A DNA stretch of 47,901 nt from Bacteroidales bacterium. GTDB taxonomy: Bacteria; Bacteroidota; Bacteroidia; Bacteroidales; UBA932. The notes under the pieces were generated by a model, which saw nothing but the letters and a program-made list of their open reading frames with translations, was not told where the DNA came from and searched no databases. The position numbers were made by a program, and so were the translations under genes. This document shows positions 41,819 through 47,901 of this stretch, piece by piece (within the stretch, counting starts at the first letter, position 1; each line of letters begins with the position of its first letter). Location: contig JAGBJY010000018.1 of assembly GCA_017934185.1 (NCBI GenBank), positions 1-47,901 of the forward strand, given 5' to 3'.

Positions 41819-43075
41819 CTAGAAATTGAACTTGGTCATACAGATGAAGCGGTGGTTCAGAATCCACTCCGGAGTGCCGGTGTACATGCCACGGGCGTTA
41901 CGCTCCCCACGGCCGAACTCGGCGGCGGTGAGGTTGTACTCCAGTGAAACGGTGAACTTTCCGAGGTTCCAGGCCACGGTGGGCGTAGCACGGAAGGCCT
42001 GCTGGATTCTGGTGTCGGCGGCGGAGTTCATCCAGAGCTGGTTGTCCGTGAGGTCCTTGGTGGTACCCAGCTGCTTCATGTAACCGAGCATCCCCATCAC
42101 CTGGAACTTCTTGCCGTAGGAGAAGCTCACAAAGGAAGCCCAATCCTGCATGGGAGTGTATTCAATGGTACCGTCATTGTTAAACGAGGCCACGCCGTAA
42201 CCGGAGAGGAGGTTCAGGTGCTCCCCTGCCTGGGCCAGGATGCTCTTGGCACGCAGCTGGAACTTTCCGCTGGTGAACTGCAGGAAAACAAACGGCGAAA
42301 CCGTGGACAGGAAACTGTTAACCTGAATGGTGGGAGCGTCGGCGCCCTGCACACGCCAGTCTGCAATGGTGCGATAGGGACGCATATTCACCATATCCAC
42401 ACCCAGGCGGGCCAGGAAGTTCTTGTTCTGATAGCTGGCGCCCAGATAGAACTCCGGCAGGCCATACTTGTAGTAATCCTTGCTCTTTCCGGCAGGACCG
42501 GTGGGCAGATAATGGTTCAGATACAGCAGGCTGGCAGTAAGGCTGAAGCCGCCACCCAGGGCGAAATCGGCCGTAAACTGGGGACTGCGGTTGAAGGGAT
42601 TGAAAGGCGCACCGGTTTCCAGGTTGTTCATGTGCGGCATGTCGGCTGCCATGGGATGCCAGGCCTGGCCGATGGTGAGGCTCACCGGACTCTCATCAAA
42701 AGTAAGCTTCATGAAAGCCTGGCGCAGGCGAAGGATGGGAACAGAACCGTTGAGGGCGTAAAAATCGGCCTCAACTTTACCGGAAACGCCCATTCTACCC
42801 CACTCATAGCCGGAAACATCCAGGCCCAGGCGGGTGGTGAGGGAGACAAAGCGCCAGTTAAAACCGGCATTCTGGTCAAAGCCGTCCACCACGGAAACAT
42901 CCTTGGGCATGTAGAAGTACAAGTCTTCGGTGCCGGCGCTGACGGCGCGGCTGTCAGCCACCATATAGTTACGGATAAAGCCGTACAGTTTGAAATGCGA
43001 GGGTTTCTCTTCCTGCGCAAAAGCGGCGCTGCCGGTAAGCAGCGCTGCCAATATAATTAGAACTACTTTTTTCAT
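41819..43075 (-). CDS. Outer-membrane porin (DcaP-like)
   Basis: This 418-residue protein has signal peptide VVLIILAALLTGSAAFAQ and a series of amphipathic beta strands with an aromatic C-terminal end (FICMTKFNF), as expected for an outer-membrane barrel. Features include HFKLYGFIRNYMVADSR and VSLTIGQAWHPM, the latter seen in DcaP-type proteins. It starts 1 base after the stop of the symporter gene, which suggests it admits the symporter's substrate to the periplasm. The start at 43075 begins the signal peptide. Confidence 0.85.
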   Translation of the reverse strand: MKKVVLIILAALLTGSAAFAQEEKPSHFKLYGFIRNYMVADSRAVSAGTEDLYFYMPKDVSVVDGFDQNAGFNWRFVSLTTRLGLDVSGYEWGRMGVSGKVEADFYALNGSVPILRLRQAFMKLTFDESPVSLTIGQAWHPMAADMPHMNNLETGAPFNPFNRSPQFTADFALGGGFSLTASLLYLNHYLPTGPAGKSKDYYKYGLPEFYLGASYQNKNFLARLGVDMVNMRPYRTIADWRVQGADAPTIQVNSFLSTVSPFVFLQFTSGKFQLRAKSILAQAGEHLNLLSGYGVASFNNDGTIEYTPMQDWASFVSFSYGKKFQVMGMLGYMKQLGTTKDLTDNQLWMNSAADTRIQQAFRATPTVAWNLGKFTVSLEYNLTAAEFGRGERNARGMYTGTPEWILNHRFICMTKFNF

Positions 43076-43076
43076 A

Positions 43077-44522
43077 CTATGCAAACGGGAACAGTTTGGT
43101 GAGCCAGAAATATCCCAGTGCAAAGCCGATGGCACCAATGATGAGGCCCACCTTGGTCATGTCCTTGGTCTCCACCATACCAGTAGCGGATGCAATGGCA
43201 TTCGGAGGTGTGGAAATGGGGAAGAGCATGGCGATGGAGGCGCACACGGCGATGAAGATAATCATGGCGGAAGTGCCACCCAAGGCCAGGAATTCGGCAT
43301 TGTTGGCAGCTGCGGGGTCTGCCATACCGTTGGCAACCACGATGAGGATAGGGATAAGGAGGGCAGCCGTGGCGGAGTTGGAGATGAAGTTACTCAGGAG
43401 GTAGCAAACCAGACCCGCAATCATCAGCACCAGCACCACGCTCATGCTGCCGAACGGAATGGCCTGGATGAGCACCTTGGCAAGACCGGTGTCCTGCAGG
43501 CAATAACCCAGGCAGAAACCACCGGCTACCAGCCACAGCACGTTCCAGTTGATTTCCTTGATTTCTTCCTTGCCGAACAGACCGGTTGCGGTGAACACAC
43601 CCAGCGGAATGAGGGCTACGATGTTGGAGTTGATATGGGTAAGCTGCTCGGTTGCCCACAGCAGGATAGTGCCCACGAAGGTAATCCACACCACATACAG
43701 CTTCCAGTCTTTCTTCTGCTTGCTCTCGGGGATTTCCAGGACCAGTTTCTTGGTCTTGAACGGGAACATGATGCGCAGGAGGATCCAGGCAATGAGAATC
43801 ATGATGAGCACATAGGGGATCATGTGTACGCACCATTCGCCAAAGCTCACATCAATCCCGGCCTGCTCCAGGGCGCCCTTGGCCGTAGCATTGGGCGGCG
43901 TGCCGATGGGCGTGCCGATACCACCGAGGTTGGCGGCCACAGGGATGGAGAGGGCGAGGCCAATCTTGCCCTTGTCATCGGCCGGAAGCTTGGAAAGCAC
44001 CGGGGTGAGGAGGGCCAGCATCATGGCGGCAGTGGCGGTGTTACTCATGAACATGGAGAAGATGGAAATCATGAGGAGGAAGCCCAGCAGCACAATTTCC
44101 GGCTTGGTGCCGAAGAGTTTCAGCAGGGCCCGGGCCAGGGTGACGTCCAGGCCGTATTTCTCGGCCATAATGGCCAGCACGAAGCCGCCCAGGAAGAGCA
44201 TCACCACAGGGTCGGCCATACTGGACATGATGCGGGCATAAGGCACCAGCGTACCATACTGAGGGTCACAGAAAAGGCCGATACCCTTGTTGGACACCGT
44301 CAGGAGGGCAATCACAATCACCAGCAGGGAGGTACTCCAGTTGGGGATAATCTCGAAAATCCACATCAGGGCGGCAAACACGAAGAGCGCGATAACACGC
44401 TGCTGGACAACGGTCAGTGCCTCAATGCCGTAGAACGACACGGGCACAGCCCAAAGGAAGACGGTGATGGCGAGCACAAGCGGCAGGAACACCCAATACT
44501 TAAGGTTGAATTTCTTAGCCAT
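43077..44522 (-). CDS. DASS/SLC13-family sodium-coupled anion symporter
   Basis: This 481-residue inner-membrane transporter has a duplicated architecture and both SNT-type sodium/substrate motifs: FMSNTATAAMMLALL and FISNSATAALLIPIL. It also has NLGGIGTPIGTPPNA and FPISTPPNAIASATG. It should import di- or tricarboxylates (or sulfate) with sodium. The substrate is not determined by sequence. It is the middle gene of a three-gene operon. Confidence 0.93.
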   Translation of the reverse strand: MAKKFNLKYWVFLPLVLAITVFLWAVPVSFYGIEALTVVQQRVIALFVFAALMWIFEIIPNWSTSLLVIVIALLTVSNKGIGLFCDPQYGTLVPYARIMSSMADPVVMLFLGGFVLAIMAEKYGLDVTLARALLKLFGTKPEIVLLGFLLMISIFSMFMSNTATAAMMLALLTPVLSKLPADDKGKIGLALSIPVAANLGGIGTPIGTPPNATAKGALEQAGIDVSFGEWCVHMIPYVLIMILIAWILLRIMFPFKTKKLVLEIPESKQKKDWKLYVVWITFVGTILLWATEQLTHINSNIVALIPLGVFTATGLFGKEEIKEINWNVLWLVAGGFCLGYCLQDTGLAKVLIQAIPFGSMSVVLVLMIAGLVCYLLSNFISNSATAALLIPILIVVANGMADPAAANNAEFLALGGTSAMIIFIAVCASIAMLFPISTPPNAIASATGMVETKDMTKVGLIIGAIGFALGYFWLTKLFPFA

Positions 44523-44534
44523 TATCTTTGTTTT

Positions 44535-46133
44535 TTATCTTTCGTAGGTAAAGCGGATGTCCACGGGGATTTTCTCCAGTTCCAGTTCCACCATATCGGC
44601 CTGGATAGAGGGGCTGACCACCGCATATTTTTCAATGAAGGAGCGGGCAGCATCCCGGTCGCCGGTGGCCTGGATTTCCAGGATACGGCCTCCCAGCAGC
44701 GTCAGGGCCATATACGTACGGTCATAGTCGATGCCGTATTTGCCGGAAGCCTTACGGGTGATGGCTCCCTGTTCCATGAGGTAATTGTAGATGGCCACAT
44801 TGGCACGGCCGGTGGCGTCGCCCACACCAAAACGGCAGGAGCGGAGCACATTGACCACAAAGGTAGCCAGCACATCCTTCTTCATGATGAGGGCGTCTAC
44901 GCGATTGGCCTCCACTTCCTGAGCGCAAAGATAGGCACCCAGCACGTTGGACTTGGCCTTTTCAAGGGTGAGGGCCTCGTTGCCCAGGGCATCGGCCACA
45001 GTTCCCTTGCCGTTCACGGTTTCCTTTACGCCCAGGCCTTTGGCAATCTCGCGGAACACAATGTTCCAGTAGAAAGCATTGGCATCCAGGTGCGCCTGGT
45101 CTTCACCTTCAAAGAGCACCATGCCGGCCGGGAAAACGGTGCGGTTGAATTTCTCGCGGATAATATTGTCAAAGAGGATGGTACGGGTGCCCATCTCTTC
45201 CTGTACTTTCTCGTCGTAGGGAAAGTTGATGGCAATCACCTTATAACCGGCATTGGTATAACCGCCGTAGTAAATGACATTGCAGGAGAAGATGTTGGAC
45301 TCCACACCGGGTACAAAGCTGTGGTACAGGCCGTCTCCGGGCAGGGCCGCCTGATACTCCGGCAGCCGTTTGCAAATGGAGGAGAGCTGCTCAGTACGGG
45401 CCAGGTTCTTCAGGAGCACATAGGCGCCATAAGAAGCCTTCCTGCCGTAAAGGTCGTCGTCAATGGCCTCATTCGGGCCGATGACGAGGTCCATCTTGCT
45501 GTCGGTCATTTCGAGCCAGGCCTTGTCACTCTCATAGTAGTTGTCCGTAAGGATGCCTTCGGCTTTCTTGAGAAGGTATTCCCGGACGCTGGACTTGATG
45601 GTGATATCGGCAGCCGCCCTCAACAGGTCGGCGATTTTTTGCACATGGGCCGCGTAGGCGTCGTGGTACCAGACCACCTCCAGTTTGCCATCCTTTCCGC
45701 GCTGGATGAGCGTGTAGGGGCTGTTTTTGGCGGGGTCGGCCAGGGCCTGGAACTCCTCATCCGTCATGTCTTCCGGATAGAAACGGGCGCCGGTGGGCTT
45801 TGCACCGTAGCCATCGATGAAAGGCTGGCCGTCAATGCGGTCCCAGGGGCCATAGTTGATGGCGGCATACTCTTTCTCGGCGGGGTCGGCCAGGGCACTG
45901 AAGAAAGCCTTGGGGCCGAAGTTCTGCTCCCAGTAAATGGCATCGGCCTCATCGGCAGCAAAACGGTAAAGATTCAGAACCTCCTTTCCGTTGTCGGTGA
46001 TTCCCGAAAGGTCCGGAGCGGGAATGGTCACCAGCGCATAGTTTTCCAGCAGTCTTTCGGCCTTGGAACGCTGCTTTTCGCAGGAAACCAGCACCAAAAG
46101 AGCGGCGCACAGCGCAATTACGAATTTCTTCAT
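44535..46133 (-). CDS. M49-like lipoprotein lacking zinc ligands
   Basis: This 532-residue protein has lipoprotein signal FVIALCAALLVLVSC (Cys18). It resembles the M49/dipeptidyl-peptidase III-like proteins of Bacteroidota: YRFAADEADAIYWEQNFGPK, YGPWDRIDGQPFI and a helical C-terminus. Where relatives have HExxH or HExxGH, this reads FREIAKGLG (R361, K365, G366), with no histidine. The later EE(A/C)(R/K)A(D/E) motif reads LEKAKSN, with Lys392 at the ligand position. Catalysis is therefore unlikely; binding of a peptide or acid ligand is possible. The gene is first in an operon with the anion symporter and porin. The long upstream frame to 46634 is antisense to gdhA and rejected. Confidence 0.78.
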   Translation of the reverse strand: MKKFVIALCAALLVLVSCEKQRSKAERLLENYALVTIPAPDLSGITDNGKEVLNLYRFAADEADAIYWEQNFGPKAFFSALADPAEKEYAAINYGPWDRIDGQPFIDGYGAKPTGARFYPEDMTDEEFQALADPAKNSPYTLIQRGKDGKLEVVWYHDAYAAHVQKIADLLRAAADITIKSSVREYLLKKAEGILTDNYYESDKAWLEMTDSKMDLVIGPNEAIDDDLYGRKASYGAYVLLKNLARTEQLSSICKRLPEYQAALPGDGLYHSFVPGVESNIFSCNVIYYGGYTNAGYKVIAINFPYDEKVQEEMGTRTILFDNIIREKFNRTVFPAGMVLFEGEDQAHLDANAFYWNIVFREIAKGLGVKETVNGKGTVADALGNEALTLEKAKSNVLGAYLCAQEVEANRVDALIMKKDVLATFVVNVLRSCRFGVGDATGRANVAIYNYLMEQGAITRKASGKYGIDYDRTYMALTLLGGRILEIQATGDRDAARSFIEKYAVVSPSIQADMVELELEKIPVDIRFTYER

Positions 46134-46160
46134 TACGGTTGTAATAATAGGTTTAGCCCA

Positions 46161-46168
46161 CAAAGATA
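46161..46168 (-). promoter_or_regulatory. -7 box of the M49-like/symporter/porin operon
   Basis: TATCTTTG on the minus strand, 27 bases before the ATG at 46133 and just after the gdhA terminator. Confidence 0.5.
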
Positions 46169-46176
46169 CAAAAAAA

Positions 46177-46197
46177 CCCGATGCGAATGGCATCGGG
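46177..46197 (-). terminator. Terminator of gdhA
   Basis: CCCGATGC/GCATCGGG hairpin with a 5-base loop followed on the minus strand by TTTTTTTG. It lies 19 bases after the gdhA stop. Confidence 0.8.
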
Positions 46198-46216
46198 ACC
46201 ATTATTTCAGTGAGAA

Positions 46217-47560
46217 TTAGATAATTCCCTGCTCCAGCATGGCGGTAGCCACCTTCATGAAGCCGGCGATGTTGGCGCCCTTCACATAGTCCACGCTGCC
46301 GTCGGGCTGGGTGCCGTACTTGACGCACTGCTCGTGGATAGACTTCATGATGAAATGAAGCTTGTCGTCCACCTCCTGGGCATCCCAGGAAATGTGCTCT
46401 GCGTTCTGGGTCATTTCCAGGCCGCTGGTGGCCACGCCACCGGCGTTCACGGCCTTGCCGGGAGCGAAGAGGATGCCGCTCTGCTGGAAGAAGTGGATGG
46501 CGCCGGGCTGGCAGCCCATGTTGGAAACCTCGCAGCAGCACCAGCAGCCACCTGCCTTGAGCTCCTTGGCATCTTCCTCGGACAGTTCGTTCTGGAAGGC
46601 GCAAGGAAGGGCAATGTCTACGGGAACGCTCCAACTCTTCTTTCCGGCAGTAAACTTGGCCTGGCCGGGGAATTTGTCGGCCATATCCTGCACCTTGTTG
46701 CGGTTGGAAGCGCGCATCACCAGCATGTAGTCAATCATTTCGGGGGTAATGCCGTCCGGGATCTCACACACGCCGTCCGGGCCGCTGATGGCCACTACCT
46801 TGGCGCCCAGCTCGCGGGCCTTGGTGGCAGCGCCCCAAGCCACATTGCCGAAGCCGCTGAGGGCCACTTTCTTGCCCACAATGCTCTTGCCGGCCTTCTC
46901 CAGAAGGTGCTGGGTGAAGTACAGGGCGCCAAAACCGGTAGCTTCCGGACGAAGGATGCTGCCGCCCCAGGTGCCGCCCTTTCCGGTCAGGACACCGGTG
47001 TTGTACTGGCGGGCCAGCTTCTTGTACATGCCATAGAGGAAGCCAATCTCGCGGCCGCCCACACCTACGTCACCGGCAGGAATATCCTGGTCGGGGCCGA
47101 TGCAGTTCCACAGCTCCAGCATGAAAGCCTGGCAGAAACGCATGATTTCGTCGTTGGACTTGCCCACGGGGTCAAAGTCACTGCCGCCCTTGGCACCGCC
47201 CATCGGCAGGGTGGTAAGGGCATTCTTGAAGGTTTGCTCGAAGCCCAGGAACTTGAGCATGGAAGGCGTTACGGCCTTGTGGAAACGGAGACCTCCCTTA
47301 TAAGGGCCGATGGCACTGTTGAACTGGATACGGTAACCGGTGTTGGTCTGGACCTCACCCTTGTCGTCAATCCAGGTTACGCGGAAAGTGAAGATGCGGT
47401 CCGGCTCTACCAGACGCTCCACAATCTTGGCTTTCTCAAACTCCGGGTGCTGGTTGTAAACCTCTTCGATGGATTCCAGAACTTCCTGCACGGCCTGCAA
47501 ATACTCTTTCTCAAGCGGGTACTTGGCCTGAAGGCGTGCCATGATGTCAGCTGTTTTCAT
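46217..47560 (-). CDS. gdhA: NADP-type glutamate dehydrogenase
   Basis: This 447-residue hexameric-type enzyme interconverts 2-oxoglutarate plus ammonia and glutamate. Visible features: GPYKGGLRFHKAVTPSMLKF, the catalytic lysine in LPMGGAKGGSDFDP, DIPAGDVGVGGREIGF, the Rossmann motif KVALSGFGNVAWGAA and PCAFQNELSEEDAK. The length and N-terminus are those of the bacterial NADP-dependent (small) class. The gene is alone between its own promoter and terminator. Confidence 0.96.
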   Translation of the reverse strand: MKTADIMARLQAKYPLEKEYLQAVQEVLESIEEVYNQHPEFEKAKIVERLVEPDRIFTFRVTWIDDKGEVQTNTGYRIQFNSAIGPYKGGLRFHKAVTPSMLKFLGFEQTFKNALTTLPMGGAKGGSDFDPVGKSNDEIMRFCQAFMLELWNCIGPDQDIPAGDVGVGGREIGFLYGMYKKLARQYNTGVLTGKGGTWGGSILRPEATGFGALYFTQHLLEKAGKSIVGKKVALSGFGNVAWGAATKARELGAKVVAISGPDGVCEIPDGITPEMIDYMLVMRASNRNKVQDMADKFPGQAKFTAGKKSWSVPVDIALPCAFQNELSEEDAKELKAGGCWCCCEVSNMGCQPGAIHFFQQSGILFAPGKAVNAGGVATSGLEMTQNAEHISWDAQEVDDKLHFIMKSIHEQCVKYGTQPDGSVDYVKGANIAGFMKVATAMLEQGII

Positions 47561-47601
47561 TACAGAAACAATTGTTTAGTGTTTATGGTTATAAATAAAA
47601 A

Positions 47602-47651
47602 GGAATTCGCTTTAATTCCGTTACAAATGTAAAGAAATAAAAGCGAATTCC
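47602..47651. promoter_or_regulatory. gdhA promoter flanked by a 12-bp inverted repeat
   Basis: On the minus strand, TTG (47652-47654), 20 bases and TACATTTG (47624-47631) form the gdhA promoter. A perfect inverted repeat GGAATTCGCTTT (47602-47613) / AAAGCGAATTCC (47640-47651) brackets the -7 box: one arm is between -33 and -7, the other just past the start site. This is where a nitrogen-responsive repressor could bind, or it could form an mRNA/DNA hairpin. Confidence 0.55.
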
Positions 47652-47763
47652 CAATTATAATTCACAAAAAATACTAAGCGGTAAAAGTGGTGGCACTCAA
47701 ATCCCTCCTTTACCAGTGCGGGGCGCGCGCTGGCGTTGTGGAGCGGCTGGGAAAAAGTTAAGG

Positions 47764-47783
47764 GCGACTCAAAAGTGAGTTGC
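47764..47783 (+). terminator. Hairpin with T-rich tail in the terminal gap
   Basis: GCGACTCA-AAAG-TGAGTTGC (one G-T pair) followed by TCTCTTTTTCTT on the plus strand. No plus-strand gene is visible between 47561 and here, so the transcript it would end is unknown. The stretch 47655-47763 contains no gene I can recognise. Confidence 0.4.
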
Positions 47784-47816
47784 TCTCTTTTTCTTATTAA
47801 GGCCGATAGGTGTGCT

Positions 47817-47898
47817 TAATGTCCCAGAAAGTGGGACATTAGTTGCATTTAATGCAGATTTTGCTTCTGATGTCCCTGTTTTGGGGACATCAGAAGCA
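47817..47898. repeat. Cluster of three hairpins with repeated ATGTCCC cores
   Basis: TAATGTCCCA-GAAAG-TGGGACATTA (47817-47841), then GCATT-T-AATGC (47845-47855), then a 15-bp perfect stem TGCTTCTGATGTCCC (47862-47876) / its complement (47884-47898). The sequence ATGTCCC or its complement occurs four times in 80 bases. No gene overlaps it in this window, and it may continue past the edge. Confidence 0.7.
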
Positions 47899-47901
47899 TT
47901 A

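Noticed and set aside
42990-46220. A 1076-codon plus-strand open frame spanning four minus-strand genes
   Set aside because: It is antisense to the porin, symporter and M49-like genes, all of which have clear family motifs and a promoter/terminator pair. Its His/Gly/Val-rich composition is the usual shadow of GC-rich codons.
46134-46634. N-terminal extension of the M49-like frame
   Set aside because: It is read antisense-shifted through gdhA, is Arg-rich without family similarity, and precedes a proper lipoprotein signal peptide and promoter.
1-47901. CRISPR array, tRNA or rRNA genes
   Set aside because: I found no regularly spaced direct repeats and no cloverleaf or rRNA-like sequence on either strand by eye. 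A dedicated tRNA/rRNA scan was not possible.

Overview
This window looks like chromosomal DNA of a Bacteroidota bacterium, most likely order Bacteroidales. Evidence: almost every gene or operon start is preceded by the Bacteroidota sigma-ABfr -7 box TAnnTTTG, often with TTG/TTTG about 20 nt upstream. Start codons follow A-rich stretches more often than Shine-Dalgarno sites. The gene families are also typical of that group: DUF4837 lipoprotein, DUF6132, triple-tyrosine sensor with a C-terminal HTH, histone H1-like small protein, SppA 67K, M49 peptidase and clostripain-like lipoprotein. I see no rRNA, tRNA or CRISPR array.

Layout. 1-2100 is an AT-rich accessory patch bounded by two imperfect inverted repeats (about 215-275 and 2008-2071). 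It carries a DUF5678 gene coupled to a truncated retropepsin-like gene, and a toxin/antitoxin-type pair whose toxin is frameshifted. 2266-6020 holds a triple-tyrosine sensor/regulator, a cysteine-rich MarR-like protein and a DUF6132-thioredoxin fusion; a candidate small RNA follows at 6088-6224. From 6347 the sequence is GC-richer and gene-dense. There is a polyprenol-phosphate mannosyltransferase, then a six-gene minus-strand operon read from 16087 down to 7041: ygiQ, a small acidic protein, a ClC channel, tex, a GH97 glycosidase and an EamA transporter. On the plus strand lie a lipoprotein, a 3'-5' exonuclease and rlmI (16451-19359), then pepC, pssA and a GH25 lysozyme (19423-22070). A minus-strand run (29237 to 22059) encodes a clostripain-like lipoprotein, SppA, an AddB-like nuclease, a ManA-like cupin and Hsp15. 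Facing away from it are DPP III and XerD (29324-32193).

32391-38316 (minus) is housekeeping: an H1-like protein, pth, rplY, DUF4837, rseP, dxr and an M23 peptidase. ruvX and def (plus) follow, then phosphohexomutase with an M23/LysM peptidase (minus). Next is a three-gene operon: an M49-like lipoprotein without zinc ligands, an SLC13/DASS anion symporter and an outer-membrane porin. gdhA comes last. The window ends in a gene-free stretch rich in hairpins (47561-47901).

Most striking observations: (1) a perfect 25-bp inverted repeat sits inside the ygiQ reading frame and adds about 28 in-frame residues, like a protein-coding palindromic element; (2) an M49-family lipoprotein has lost all recognisable zinc ligands and sits in an operon with an anion transporter and a porin; (3) the ManA-like cupin has substitutions at three of four expected metal ligands; (4) a DUF6132-thioredoxin fusion retains an internal start and overlaps a five-cysteine MarR-like gene; (5) a promoter-plus-terminator minus-strand small RNA candidate lies at 6088-6224. 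No single complete novel defence or mobile system is evident.
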